A DNA stretch of 64,000 nucleotides, taken from CAWANF01 sp963783355. Its GTDB lineage: Bacteria; Bacteroidota; Rhodothermia; Balneolales; DATFMH01. A program made the translations under genes and the position numbers. The notes under the pieces were generated by a model. That model was not told where the DNA came from, searched no databases, and worked only from the letters and a program-made list of their open reading frames with translations. The stretch spans positions 124,001 to 188,000 of the forward strand of contig CAWANF010000001.1 in NCBI GenBank assembly GCA_963783355.1, given 5' to 3'. This document shows, in pieces, positions 44,323 to 54,053 of the stretch (the first letter of the stretch is position 1; each line of letters starts with the position of its first letter).

Positions 44323-44799
44323 TTAAGTAAAAACAAACAAGATAAGAATTTCCAAACATATATTGGCATATAAACCTGCAAGCAAATCATCGAGTAAAAT
44401 TCCCCATCCCCCAGGATATTTTTGAAGTCTATGAACTCCAAAAGGTTTAATGATATCGAAAATGCGGAATAGTACAAAACCTGTTAACAAAATGATAACG
44501 AAGTGCTGGGTGAAAACTGTATATTTAACAAGAAAAAAAGAAAAAGTTAATGCCTGTCCGGCCCATTCATCCATGACAACCCTGGAAGGGTCTTTTCCCC
44601 ATTCTCTTTCACAAACATCAGCTGACCATATAGTGGCCAGGCTAAATAAAATAACAGCGAAGGCCAACCCCCAAAAACCAACATATACGAGGATAAAATA
44701 TATGGGTATCAGAACACCAAGGCTGCCCCAGGTTCCCGGCGCAACCGGTAAGTAACCAAGAAAAAATGAAGTACCTAATACCTTTTTAAGTCGGTCCAT
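44323..44799 (-). CDS. pgpA: Phosphatidylglycerophosphatase A
   Basis: Membrane phosphatase of 158 residues that removes the phosphate from PGP to form phosphatidylglycerol. The N-terminal GYLPVAPGTWGSLG block, WSADVCEREWGKDPSRVVMDEWAGQ near residues 58-82 and RIFDIIKPFGV are PgpA signatures; about four TM segments. It overlaps pgsA, which makes its substrate, by 25 bases. Confidence 0.92.
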   Translation of the reverse strand: MDRLKKVLGTSFFLGYLPVAPGTWGSLGVLIPIYFILVYVGFWGLAFAVILFSLATIWSADVCEREWGKDPSRVVMDEWAGQALTFSFFLVKYTVFTQHFVIILLTGFVLFRIFDIIKPFGVHRLQKYPGGWGILLDDLLAGLYANICLEILILFVFT

Positions 44800-45380
44800 C
44801 CTTGTTTTTTTTGAAAGATATTCCAGTTAAGTACAAGATATTCTATTCCGGTGTACACAGTTACTGCAACCACAACCCATAAAAGCCAATTCATAACAGA
44901 AGATTGCAGTATCGCCTGGCAATAAGATGCAATACTGATATCTGATTGAGCGAAAACGCCTAAAATCAAGACGACATATAAGAAAAACATCTGCACTACA
45001 GTCTTCACTTTAGCCGAGTATCGGGTCTCGATGGGCAGATTACGGTGTTCCGCATATATGCGTAAAAAAGTGATGACAATATCCCTGAAAAAAATGACTC
45101 CGATGGCAATCCATGTGAACTGAGGGCTCAGAAAAGGCAGGCAGGCAAAACCGGAAAATGTCAGTACTTTGTCGGCCAGGGGATCCAGGAAAATACCATA
45201 GGTGGTCTGTGCCTGGTAATTACGGGCGATATACCCGTCAAAAAAATCGGTAACAACAGCAACCGCAAAAGCTGCAACACTTAACGAACGCCAGATGATG
45301 GCTTCCTGCAGATATAAAAAAACAAAAAGTATTGCCAGAAATATCCGGAACGTACTTAATATGTTGGGTACTGATTTCAT
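44775..45380 (-). CDS. pgsA: CDP-diacylglycerol-glycerol-3-phosphate 3-phosphatidyltransferase
   Basis: Integral membrane enzyme of 201 residues making phosphatidylglycerophosphate. The CDP-alcohol phosphotransferase motif D-x2-DG-x2-AR-x8-G-x3-D-x3-D is complete, from DFFDGYIAR to GIFLDPLADK (about residues 43-71). About five to six TM segments. It is the first gene of the pgsA-pgpA unit and overlaps pgpA. Confidence 0.93.
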   Translation of the reverse strand: MKSVPNILSTFRIFLAILFVFLYLQEAIIWRSLSVAAFAVAVVTDFFDGYIARNYQAQTTYGIFLDPLADKVLTFSGFACLPFLSPQFTWIAIGVIFFRDIVITFLRIYAEHRNLPIETRYSAKVKTVVQMFFLYVVLILGVFAQSDISIASYCQAILQSSVMNWLLWVVVAVTVYTGIEYLVLNWNIFQKKQGWTDLKRY

Positions 45381-45532
45381 TCAGGAAAGGTACGAATTGT
45401 TCATTAGAATTTTAAACGGTTCGTAGTTTGAACGTTCACTTATAATATTTCTGTTGTGTTTGGATATTTGGTATTTTGAAAGCTTTAGCGGCTTCATCCA
45501 CATTTGTACGACAAGATAAGGAATTGAAGGAT

Positions 45533-46819
45533 ATGATTGCGGAAATAATCACAATTGGTAATGAATTATTAATCGGTGATACCATAAATACGAATGCCTC
45601 ATGGATTGGCAGTGTATTAACGGATAATGGAATAAGAGTCGATAAGGTTGTTACAATTGGTGATGATCAGGAAAAAATTACTGGAGAACTCGATGACGGG
45701 TTGAAAAAAGCCGATTTGATTATCATTACCGGCGGACTCGGTCCCACGCACGACGACATAACGAAAAAAGCTGTTAAAGAATATTTTCATGCCGGAGATA
45801 CCTTGCATCAGCCGACGCTCGATCATATCAAAAAAATATTTACTAAACGAAACATCCCGTTTTCTAACTCCAATTATGAGCAGGCCGTTGTTCCTGATAA
45901 TTGTGAAGTCCTGTTCAACAAATGGGGAACGGCTCCTGGTATGCTGTTTTCAAAAAATGATAAAAAAGTGGCCGTATTTCCGGGCGTACCTCATGAAATG
46001 AAAGAGCTGATACTGGGTGAACTTTTACCTCGGGTTAAAGTGGCTTCGCCGGGGAAAGAATATTATCTCGCCCGCTATTTTTTGCTCTCAGGCATTGGCG
46101 AAAGTACATTGAGCGATATGGTGATTGGCGATGTATCGGAGTATCTTAAGAATGGTGTTTCCCTGGCCTATCTGCCTCATACCCATGGTTTAACATTGCG
46201 GATCAGTAGCCTTGGGAAATCTAAAGAAGAAGCCGGGAAAAATGTGAAATCGCTGGAAAATCATATCGAAGATGCAGCGAAAGAGTTTATTTATTCACGC
46301 GATCCGAAAGATAATCTCAGCATTGTAACCGGGAAATTACTGAAAGAGAGAAAATGGTCCGTTTCAACAGCGGAAAGTTGTACAGGAGGCCTGCTCTCCA
46401 ATATGTTTACTGATGTCCCCGGAAGCAGTGAGTATTTTTGTGGTGGAGTAGTAGCCTACTCGAATGAAGTTAAAATCAATCAATTAAATGTCGATCAACA
46501 TGCCATCATTGAATACGGAGCCGTAAGCAAAGAAGTTGCGTTGCAGATGGCAAAAGGAGTTGCAAAAACCCTGGGTTCAGATATTGGGATTGCCACAACC
46601 GGAATTGCCGGTCCGGGTGGTGGTTCTCCTGAAAAACCCGTTGGTACGGTTTGGATCGGCTTTTGGTCGAAACAGGATCATTTTGCCGTAAAGATACAAT
46701 TGACCAAAGACCGCTGGATTAACAAAGAACAATCCGCTATAATCGCATTAGATATATTAAGGAGACGATTAACAGGTATCGAATCGTTTCCTTATCGACT
46801 GAAACCTGAATTTGCGTGA
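45533..46819 (+). CDS. cinA: CinA-family protein (MoCF-like domain plus NMN deamidase domain)
   Basis: The open frame runs from 45476, but ATG 45533, with GAAGGA just upstream, gives the usual CinA start MIAEIITIGNELLIGDT and 428 residues. N-terminal MoCF-biosynthesis-like domain (TGGLGPTHDDITKKAV near residue 70), then the C-terminal CinA/PncC domain (STAESCTGGLLSNMFTDVPGSSEYF, about 282-306) that hydrolyses NMN to NaMN. The last codons overlap the start of the next gene (GTGA), so they are coupled. Confidence 0.92.
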   Translation: MIAEIITIGNELLIGDTINTNASWIGSVLTDNGIRVDKVVTIGDDQEKITGELDDGLKKADLIIITGGLGPTHDDITKKAVKEYFHAGDTLHQPTLDHIKKIFTKRNIPFSNSNYEQAVVPDNCEVLFNKWGTAPGMLFSKNDKKVAVFPGVPHEMKELILGELLPRVKVASPGKEYYLARYFLLSGIGESTLSDMVIGDVSEYLKNGVSLAYLPHTHGLTLRISSLGKSKEEAGKNVKSLENHIEDAAKEFIYSRDPKDNLSIVTGKLLKERKWSVSTAESCTGGLLSNMFTDVPGSSEYFCGGVVAYSNEVKINQLNVDQHAIIEYGAVSKEVALQMAKGVAKTLGSDIGIATTGIAGPGGGSPEKPVGTVWIGFWSKQDHFAVKIQLTKDRWINKEQSAIIALDILRRRLTGIESFPYRLKPEFA

Positions 46820-48816
46820 AATACAGATTTTTGCCTGTCATATTTCTATTTATAATATGTGCTGTCCCAGCACTGGGGCAGGTTCATCCGCCTTTTCATC
46901 CCCCGATGAACCAGCAGCTACCGGATTCTCTGAAGAAGAAACCAATCAAGGTTAAAAGAGAAATACCGTTTAAATATTTTAAGGAACCGGGTTATCATCT
47001 GGCTGACAACGACAGTTTGAAGCGCTGGCAATTGTGGACTACAATGAGTGACTGGAAAAATATGCAACCGGGACAAATTACGTATCGTCTCGGTGAAATG
47101 GGACGGACGGATGCCTCAACCGTTCAGGGACATACCTTCGATCATCAAAAATATTATTATGACGATTTACTGATGAATAACCCGGTTACAGGAGGATTTA
47201 ACATCAATCGTCTGCCTGAACATTATATCGCTTCTTACCAGGTGAATGATTGGGGACTGGATGCTCAAAATAAGTTTCGTTCTGAGGATTTTTATGTTTT
47301 GAAGCCTATGACCAGGGTGTTTTATGAACAGGCCAGCTCCAATCTTAGGAACCTGGACGCCATGATAACGCAAAATATCGGCCGGAAGTGGAATGTTCTT
47401 GCAGCATATTGGGTAAAAAGTACGGAAGGGGCTTATAAATCAGGTAAAGTAAGCGGGAGCCAGATCAATGCGGCTGTAACCTATCATATGAGTCACCATT
47501 TTTTGTGGAAAACTTCATTTTTGTACAATGGTTTGCGCATGCAGGAACCGGATGGATACAATATCGCAAATATGAATACCTTTAATTTCGATCGATTGAA
47601 TACGAATGCAAATTTAGTATCCGTATCGAACGGTATAGCCCATTCAGCAATGCACAGTTCCATGATTCGTTCGACTATTTATTTCAGGAGTGATACGACC
47701 AGGCCTGCCAGCTTTGAGCTGACCGGTTACACGAATCATTACAACCGGTTATTTGATGGATTTGAATCAACTGTTTCCCATTCAGGCACAGACATTATTT
47801 TTCCAGCCGATACTTCTTTTTATAAAGTAGGGAAATTAGGTGTCATGGCCAGGAAATCACTGCAACTGGGACCGACAATTCTTGATGTTAGTGCCGACAT
47901 CAATCGAAATAAAGTGAATCCGGCGAGTGACCGCGCCCTGTCAAAAACGTTCTGGACGATGTATGATTTGCGTGCGAGGAATGAATGGAATTTCTTCAGC
48001 ACCATACACCTTGATTTTTCAGCTTCACAGATTTACAGGAGTGATCATTATTCACAGCGGGATATCGGAGCACGATTACAGATTCCAATTTTCCCAAAAG
48101 CATATGGATATGTTTCTTTATCCGCCGGTTCCAGAATTCCAACCATTCAGAGCCTGTATTGGAAAACGCTGACCTTTTCAGGTAATCGGTCATTAAAAAA
48201 TGAACAAATTCAAAGAGGGATGGCCGGTATCCATGTTCGACTTTCCAAAACAATGCAGCTGGGCGGTTCCATATATGATTCAAGAATTGTCGATCCCGTT
48301 GTTTTATCTGTTGATAGTACCTTCAAGAATATTGGAACATATCATTCTTTGGGAGGTGAAGCGTGGTTCAAAATAAGAAGCAGGTCGTGGGAGTTTAATC
48401 TTTCAAGTACGTATCAGGATTTCAAAAGTACCGATAGCCGTTTGGATAACCAGTTACTAAACAATGCTGGTGCCAGGCTGTGGAACCGGGCGTCGCTATA
48501 TTGGACAGGATATGCCCTGAGTGCGGCAACATACGTAAAAATTGGTCTTTTTGGAATATTTTCGCCGTTATCTTACCGAAGCCCACATTATTATCCGACT
48601 CTCGATACCTGGCAGTACAATAACGAAGATCAGAAGATACCGTCGTTTTACCGGTTAGATTTTGATTTATCAGCGCGAATACGCTGGTTTATGGTCTATT
48701 TCAGGTATGAAAATGTGCTTGACGGATTGAATCAACTGGGTTACTTTGAAACAGCAAATTATCCGATGCCGGCGAGGCGTTTACTATTTGGTATGGAAGT
48801 TATATTCAGGAATTAA
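46816..48816 (+). CDS. Outer-membrane beta-barrel protein, TonB-receptor-like barrel
   Basis: Protein of 666 residues with signal peptide (MKYRFLPVIFLF... ending in ALGQ) and a proline-rich N-terminal part (HPPFHPPMNQQLPD), no obvious CarboxypepD or full TonB plug domain, then a run of amphipathic strands ending in RLLFGMEVIFRN. The C-terminal third (SLSAGSRIPTIQSLYWKTLTF; FRYENVLDGLNQLGY) is like the barrels of TonB-dependent receptors. It starts in the GTGA overlap with cinA. It may be a plug-less porin or a diverged receptor; the substrate is unknown. Confidence 0.65.
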   Translation: MKYRFLPVIFLFIICAVPALGQVHPPFHPPMNQQLPDSLKKKPIKVKREIPFKYFKEPGYHLADNDSLKRWQLWTTMSDWKNMQPGQITYRLGEMGRTDASTVQGHTFDHQKYYYDDLLMNNPVTGGFNINRLPEHYIASYQVNDWGLDAQNKFRSEDFYVLKPMTRVFYEQASSNLRNLDAMITQNIGRKWNVLAAYWVKSTEGAYKSGKVSGSQINAAVTYHMSHHFLWKTSFLYNGLRMQEPDGYNIANMNTFNFDRLNTNANLVSVSNGIAHSAMHSSMIRSTIYFRSDTTRPASFELTGYTNHYNRLFDGFESTVSHSGTDIIFPADTSFYKVGKLGVMARKSLQLGPTILDVSADINRNKVNPASDRALSKTFWTMYDLRARNEWNFFSTIHLDFSASQIYRSDHYSQRDIGARLQIPIFPKAYGYVSLSAGSRIPTIQSLYWKTLTFSGNRSLKNEQIQRGMAGIHVRLSKTMQLGGSIYDSRIVDPVVLSVDSTFKNIGTYHSLGGEAWFKIRSRSWEFNLSSTYQDFKSTDSRLDNQLLNNAGARLWNRASLYWTGYALSAATYVKIGLFGIFSPLSYRSPHYYPTLDTWQYNNEDQKIPSFYRLDFDLSARIRWFMVYFRYENVLDGLNQLGYFETANYPMPARRLLFGMEVIFRN

Positions 48817-48848
48817 CGGAAACAGGATCCTCAGTAAAAAACAAAAGT

Positions 48849-49730
48849 ATGAGTGCAGGGTATGTAATTAAGGAAGGTTTTGCTGGTTTCAGAAGAGCGC
48901 GGCTGGCGTCTTTCACTTCTGTAACCGCCATGATGGTTGCCATTCTGTTGATCGGTATTCTTACCCGTTTGGCATTTAATGCTTATGAAGTTGCTCATTC
49001 TTTGAAAAACTCAATCGATATTGAAGTGTTTTTAAATGATATAAATCAGAAGCAAACCGAAAATATCGGAAGTCAGCTGAAAAAAATATCTATTGTCAGG
49101 AAGTTAACGTATATCAGCAAAGACAGTGCAGCCGCTATTTTTAGAAAACAATTTGGCTCTGAAGGAGCTTCACTCGCCGATCTTAAGTTTCTGCCTGCTT
49201 CGTATAAGTTGTATCTCAAAGAAGATATTCCGGTGAAAACGATCCAGGATGATATCAGTCAAATCAAGCAAATGGATGGAATTGATGAAGTCAGTTTCAA
49301 TCAGCAATTGCTTGAAATATTGCAGGCCAGAATCCAAACGCTGATAATGGCAGGTGCGGGACTTGGGCTTATTATTATTTTAGCATCAATGTTACTGGTA
49401 TTCAATACAATACGCCTGACAATTTATGCTAAAAGAAGTCTGATTAAAGCGATGAAACTCGTAGGGGCTACCAATGGATTTATTCGCCGTCCGTTCTTAG
49501 TCGAAGGCCTCATTCAAAGCATTATTGCTGCTGCTATTGCTTCAGGTTTTATCTGGTTGTTTTTTCAGTATGTTATTCCTCATTACATACCGCAATTCGG
49601 AATATTATCCTGGCCCTATAATAAGTGGTATTATCTTATCGGGGCAATATTTCTATTAGCAATAGTGATGGGCTATTTCGGGAGTCGTGGCGCCGCCCGA
49701 AAATTCATTAAAGAAACAACGATCAGCTGA
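48849..49730 (+). CDS. ftsX: Cell division protein FtsX
   Basis: Permease-like protein of 293 residues that, with FtsE, activates peptidoglycan hydrolases at the division site. Four TM segments in the 1+3 pattern (about 25-47, 165-190, 220-245, 255-280), a periplasmic ECD after TM1 (SIDIEVFLNDINQKQTENIGSQL) and the KAMKLVGATNGFIRRPFLVEG motif typical of FtsX. The FtsE ATPase is not adjacent. It converges with the fur gene, with only two bases between stops. Confidence 0.88.
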   Translation: MSAGYVIKEGFAGFRRARLASFTSVTAMMVAILLIGILTRLAFNAYEVAHSLKNSIDIEVFLNDINQKQTENIGSQLKKISIVRKLTYISKDSAAAIFRKQFGSEGASLADLKFLPASYKLYLKEDIPVKTIQDDISQIKQMDGIDEVSFNQQLLEILQARIQTLIMAGAGLGLIIILASMLLVFNTIRLTIYAKRSLIKAMKLVGATNGFIRRPFLVEGLIQSIIAAAIASGFIWLFFQYVIPHYIPQFGILSWPYNKWYYLIGAIFLLAIVMGYFGSRGAARKFIKETTIS

Positions 49731-49732
49731 AT

Positions 49733-50245
49733 TTAATCCTGATGGTTTGCAGGTTCCTGTTGTCCTTGTTCCATGGCGTTTTTCTTCTCACAATTTGCCG
49801 GGTCCTGGCATTCGCCTAAAAAGTGCAGAGAATGTCCTGTGATGGTAAAATTGTGCAGTTTTTCCATCAGGGTCTTAATTTCATAAATACGGGGATCACA
49901 AAACTCCATGACAGCCCCGCAATTCTGGCAAATGATGTGATCATGTTGCTGAAAAGCGTAAGCACGTTCATAATAGGACTGATTTTTACCGAATTGGTGG
50001 CGTTGTACCAATCCGCATTCCACTAAAAGATCCAAAGTATTATAAACGGTAGCGCGTGATACCCGGGAGCCTGTATTTTTCATACGGAAGTACATGTCAT
50101 CAGCGTCAAAATGACCATCAGCCCTGTAAATTTCCTCAAGTACCATGAACCGTTCGGGTGTAATACGGTGACTCCGTTCTTTGAGGTAAGCACGGAAAAT
50201 TTCTTTTACTTCTTGAATCGTGTCTTCGCCAGCAGGTTTCGCCAT
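49733..50245 (-). CDS. Fur-family metal- or peroxide-responsive repressor
   Basis: DNA-binding regulator of 170 residues with the winged helix (RITPERFMVLEEI; SRATVYNTLDLLVECGLV), the metal motif HDHIICQNCGAVMEF, and a second pair of cysteines in GECQDPANC near residue 150. Long N- and C-terminal tails (the latter EQGQQEPANHQD). Fur, PerR and Zur cannot be separated from this alone. A perfect Fur-type 7-1-7 palindrome lies 118 bases upstream, which supports autoregulation. Confidence 0.9.
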   Translation of the reverse strand: MAKPAGEDTIQEVKEIFRAYLKERSHRITPERFMVLEEIYRADGHFDADDMYFRMKNTGSRVSRATVYNTLDLLVECGLVQRHQFGKNQSYYERAYAFQQHDHIICQNCGAVMEFCDPRIYEIKTLMEKLHNFTITGHSLHFLGECQDPANCEKKNAMEQGQQEPANHQD

Positions 50246-50362
50246 AAATAGTAATTCATTTAATTTTAGACAATATAATCAAAAAAAAGATACAGAGCTT
50301 AAAGAGCTTTGGTTTTAGAAATAACGTAAATTTTCGGAATCCATTATATACTATGTTTTTAA

Positions 50363-50385
50363 TTTTTAAGATAATATCTTAAAAA
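50363..50385. promoter_or_regulatory. Fur-box-like palindrome
   Basis: Perfect inverted repeat with 11-bp arms (TTTTTAAGATA and TATCTTAAAAA) around one central A, containing the 15-bp core TAAGATA-A-TATCTTA, the 7-1-7 layout of Fur/PerR boxes. It lies in the divergent region between the Fur-family gene (start 50245) and the acyl-CoA ligase gene (start 50436), so it could control both. Confidence 0.65.
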
Positions 50386-50435
50386 GCATTTTTATTTTCA
50401 GTAATTGTCGGGTATGTGAAACTAATCAATAAATT

Positions 50436-52316
50436 ATGCCGGTAGTCGTTCCTTTTGAAACACTAAATCAACTATTTGAGAATCTTTCCCATAAATACAG
50501 GGAAAAAGAGAAGACAGCCTACGCGTTTAAACCCTCATCTCAATCGGATTATGTTCCTGTTTCGTGGGATAAATTCCACGATGACGTATGGGCTGTGGCC
50601 TCCTATTTTGTTGATCAAAACATTAAAAAAGGCGATCGGATAGCTATTCTGAGTGAAAACCGTTATGAATGGGCGGTCGTCGATATGGCAACACAACTCA
50701 TTGGAGCCGTTAATGTGGCATTGTATTCAACACTGCCATCCAATCAATGTGAATATATTCTCCAGGATTCCGGTTCTGTACTTTTCTTTGTATCGACGGG
50801 CATTCAGCAAAAGAAAGCACTCGACGTTTTCGAAAACTGTCCCAACTTACAGAAAGTGATTGCTTTCGATACCCCAAAGAACGAATCGTACATGAATTAT
50901 GATTACATGTTTCAGTTTGAGGACGTATTGAATGAAGGTCAGGACAACCTGTCCGGCAATACGGAGGTCATCAAGTTGATGTCATCTGAAGTGAATCCTG
51001 AAGATATGGCAACATTAATTTATACCTCGGGTACTACGGGACAACCCAAAGGAGCGATTCAAACACATCGTAATATCGTAAGTAATGTGAAGGCTGCGCA
51101 CCAGGTTATTTCAATAGATGATCAGGATCGCACCTTGTCGTTTTTACCACTCTGCCATTCATTTGAGCGTACAGCCGGATATTATGCCATGCTGGCCGGG
51201 GGAGCGGAAATCTACTACGCTGAAAGTGTGGATACGGTAGCAAAAAATATGGTTGAAGCCCAGCCAACTATTGTCGTCAGCGTGCCTCGCCTGTTTGAAA
51301 AGATTTATAACCTGATAATGAAAAGCCTTGAAAGCGGCTCCGATGTGAAGAAGAAGATTTTCGGATGGGCTTTGGATGTCGGAAAGGGATATTTTGAAGG
51401 AAAACGCGGATTAACCAGTTTTCAGAAAAAAATTGCAGACAAACTGGTATTTGATCAGTTGAAAAAAAGAACAGGTGGACGAATCCGGTTCTTTGTTTCT
51501 GGTGGAGCTGCTTTGCCTCCGGAAATCGGTACTTTTTTCATGTCAGCCGGATTGCGAATTATTGAGGGATATGGATTAACAGAAACATCGCCGGTTATAT
51601 CCGCAAATCATTTTGGGAAAGAACAAATCGGAACCGTAGGTTATGTCCTGCCCGGGCTTACCGTTGGAATACAACGGCTAGAAGACGGTAAGATCATTGC
51701 AGAACTGAGCGGGGAAGATTACCCGAGCGATATTAGTTCAGGCGAGGGCGAAATCATTTGCCAGGGGCCGAATGTGATGAAAGGATATTGGAATAAACCT
51801 GAAGCTACAAAAGAGGTCATTGATCCGGATGGATGGTTTCATACCGGGGATATTGGAAAATTTGAAGGAGGATATCTTAAAATCACGGACAGGTTAAAAC
51901 ATATGATCGTCAATGCCGGAGGGAAGAATATTTATCCGGGGCCCATTGAAGATTTATTGAAGACAAGCATGTATATCGATCAGGCAGTAGTAGTGGGTGA
52001 GAAACAGAATTTCATGTCTGCACTGATTGTTCCCGATATGGACATGGTGAAAAAAATCGCGGCCGATGAAAAAATGACATTTGAATCGGATAGTGAATTA
52101 TTAGCTAATGAGAAGATCAAAAAGTTATTTGAAAAAGAATTGAAACGATTTTCAAAAAATATGGCTTCTCATGAAAAGATACGTCAGTTTCGTTTGCTCG
52201 ATCAGCCATTCACTGTTGAGACCGGTGAATTAACACCTACATTAAAAGTGAAAAGGCGTGTCATCGAGGATAAATTTGAAGAACTCATTGGTGCTATTTA
52301 TCACGATGAGAGGTGA
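50436..52316 (+). CDS. Long-chain fatty acid-CoA ligase (AMP-binding)
   Basis: Adenylate-forming enzyme of 626 residues that activates fatty acids to acyl-CoA. Motifs: TLIYTSGTTGQPKGAI (P-loop, about residue 196), the IIEGYGLTETSPVISAN block, GWFHTGDIGKFEGGYLKITDRLKHMIVNAGGKNIYPGPIE (split motifs near 470-510). It matches the FadD15/AMP-dependent long-chain ligase group. A Fur-type site lies about 50 bases before the start. Confidence 0.92.
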   Translation: MPVVVPFETLNQLFENLSHKYREKEKTAYAFKPSSQSDYVPVSWDKFHDDVWAVASYFVDQNIKKGDRIAILSENRYEWAVVDMATQLIGAVNVALYSTLPSNQCEYILQDSGSVLFFVSTGIQQKKALDVFENCPNLQKVIAFDTPKNESYMNYDYMFQFEDVLNEGQDNLSGNTEVIKLMSSEVNPEDMATLIYTSGTTGQPKGAIQTHRNIVSNVKAAHQVISIDDQDRTLSFLPLCHSFERTAGYYAMLAGGAEIYYAESVDTVAKNMVEAQPTIVVSVPRLFEKIYNLIMKSLESGSDVKKKIFGWALDVGKGYFEGKRGLTSFQKKIADKLVFDQLKKRTGGRIRFFVSGGAALPPEIGTFFMSAGLRIIEGYGLTETSPVISANHFGKEQIGTVGYVLPGLTVGIQRLEDGKIIAELSGEDYPSDISSGEGEIICQGPNVMKGYWNKPEATKEVIDPDGWFHTGDIGKFEGGYLKITDRLKHMIVNAGGKNIYPGPIEDLLKTSMYIDQAVVVGEKQNFMSALIVPDMDMVKKIAADEKMTFESDSELLANEKIKKLFEKELKRFSKNMASHEKIRQFRLLDQPFTVETGELTPTLKVKRRVIEDKFEELIGAIYHDER

Positions 52317-52386
52317 ATTAATATTCAGACTGATGTATATTTCCAAATAAATTCATAATTGTTAAATGGGTTTAGGGGTAATAGCG

Positions 52387-52698
52387 ATGGAAGAGAGAAT
52401 TACATCTTTTGATGAATTCCTTGCGAAGTCGGATGTGCCTGTATTGGTGGATTTTTGGGCAGAGTGGTGTGGTCCATGTCGAATCATGCAGCCGATTTTG
52501 AAAAATGTGGCAAGAAAATTATCGGGTAAAGTTAAGGTCATTAAAGTGAATACTGACCAAAAACCTCATATTGCTGCTCGTTTTGGAATTCAAAGCATAC
52601 CTACGTTAATCTTGTTTAAGAATAGCAAACCGGTGTGGAGAATTTCCGGTGCCCTGCCGGAACGTCAGCTTATAAAGGAACTAAATACACATATTTAG
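52387..52698 (+). CDS. trxA: Thioredoxin
   Basis: ATG 52387, with GGGG about 10 bases upstream, gives a 103-residue thioredoxin; ATG 52366 would add seven residues with no family counterpart. The active site is Cys28-Gly-Pro-Cys31 in WAEWCGPCR, with the cis-proline loop SIPTLILFKNSK. Cytoplasmic disulfide reductase. It is a fully cysteine-bearing contrast to the serine variant at 31238. Confidence 0.9.
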   Translation: MEERITSFDEFLAKSDVPVLVDFWAEWCGPCRIMQPILKNVARKLSGKVKVIKVNTDQKPHIAARFGIQSIPTLILFKNSKPVWRISGALPERQLIKELNTHI

Positions 52699-52898
52699 TT
52701 AGGGACAGGCTGAGTTGGGTTATTATGTAATTTGGGACTATACGTTTGTTGTAAGTTCAGGAATTTAAATTTAAACATTATCCAACAGGCTTCTAATAAA
52801 CTTTTACACTTTTTTTAGTATAAGAACTTGTATTATGTAGCCGTTTCAATACGGTATTGAACACAGGTTAAAATCCATACAAATGAAAGAATAAGATT

Positions 52899-53378
52899 AT
52901 GTCCTACTCATTATTATTAGACATCCACATTATTTCTTACACGTTATGGCTGGTCGTTTTTGGGGTTAGTTTATATTTGTACTGGGCGATAAAAAAAGCC
53001 AGGGGCACGACTAAAGAAAAACCTTTAATGCAAAGAGAGCGTAAATTAACGATGATGGGGACGCATACCGCCATCCTGGGAATTATCCTTTCGGGCGGAG
53101 CGATGGTTTCAATGCCATCCGGACACCAATGGGGATGGTTTAATTTTAGCCAATACGCCTGGCTGGGTACCAAACAAGTTATATTCATCATCATTTTGAT
53201 TATTGCTTTTGGCGTTGCCATGCCGGTTGAAAAAAAACTAAAAAAATTATTTAAAGAACAATCCGACGATTCTGTAAGTGACGAGCAACGGGTGCAGTAC
53301 AAAAAAGCATGGCTGTTCTCATTAGCTGTATTTTTACTCGTACTGGTCAATACATATCTTGGATTATACAGACCTTAA
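52899..53378 (+). CDS. Four-TM membrane protein of unknown function
   Basis: Protein of 159 residues with four hydrophobic segments (about 5-28, 50-72, 88-110, 137-157) and conserved-looking histidines in DIHIISYTLW and MGTHTAILG. The pattern resembles DUF2269/CopD-like or HemJ-like small heme-binding membrane proteins, but the similarity is weak. It is followed after 19 bases by ppa in the same direction, so the two may be co-transcribed. Confidence 0.6.
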   Translation: MSYSLLLDIHIISYTLWLVVFGVSLYLYWAIKKARGTTKEKPLMQRERKLTMMGTHTAILGIILSGGAMVSMPSGHQWGWFNFSQYAWLGTKQVIFIIILIIAFGVAMPVEKKLKKLFKEQSDDSVSDEQRVQYKKAWLFSLAVFLLVLVNTYLGLYRP

Positions 53379-53397
53379 ACAGAACTTTATTTTTAAT

Positions 53398-53895
53398 ATG
53401 ATTGAAGTAAAAAAAAACTATACCATTGAAGTATTAATTGAAATTCCAAAAGGAAGCAGAAATAAATACGAATATGATAAAGAGCGAAATGTCATAAAAT
53501 TCGATCGCATGCTGTTTTCAGCCGTTCATTATCCCAGTGATTACGGCTATATTCCCGATACACTAGCACTCGACGGGGATCCTCTTGATGCATTGGTTTT
53601 AGTATGGGAACCCACATTTCCAGGATGTTTAATCGAAGCCAAGCCGGTAGGCGTATTTAAAATGTGGGATGAGCATGGTCCCGATGAAAAAATACTCTGT
53701 GTCCCGATTGCCGATCCATTGTGGAATCATATAGAAAAACTGGGTGACGCCCCACCTCATTTGTTAAAAGAAATAGAACACTTCTTTTCGATATATAAAG
53801 ATCTGGAAGACAAAAAGACCGGTGTTGAAGGCTGGGAAGACCGTGAAACGGCTATTAGTGTTATCGAAGAGGCTAAGAAGCGTTATATCAAGTAG
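53398..53895 (+). CDS. ppa: Inorganic pyrophosphatase (soluble, family I)
   Basis: ATG 53398 starts MIEVKKNYTIEVLIEIPKGSRNKYEYD; the open frame to TTG 53359 overlaps the preceding gene and is not typical. It has 165 residues with the signature DGDPLDALVL (about residues 60-69) and the metal and phosphate residues of family I (KYEYD, YPSDYGYIP, DGDPLD, DPLW, HFFSIYKDLE). Hydrolyses PPi in the cytoplasm. Confidence 0.94.
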   Translation: MIEVKKNYTIEVLIEIPKGSRNKYEYDKERNVIKFDRMLFSAVHYPSDYGYIPDTLALDGDPLDALVLVWEPTFPGCLIEAKPVGVFKMWDEHGPDEKILCVPIADPLWNHIEKLGDAPPHLLKEIEHFFSIYKDLEDKKTGVEGWEDRETAISVIEEAKKRYIK

Positions 53896-54053
53896 ATAGA
53901 ACACTGCACAAGCGGACAACACGGATTCCCACGGTTAAAATAAAAAGTACAAAGTTTCTTAGCTGCAAAAGGAAACTCTCTGTTTTGTTGTGAACACAGT
54001 ATAAATATGATTAAATACATTTTTATCTGTGGTCTTCTGTGTTTCTGCGGCTA

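Noticed and set aside
54000..54053. CTGTGG/TCTGTGTTTCTGCGGCTA-like stretch as a mobile repeat
   Set aside because: Similar low-complexity stretches occur in many genomes, and only one copy was noticed in this window.
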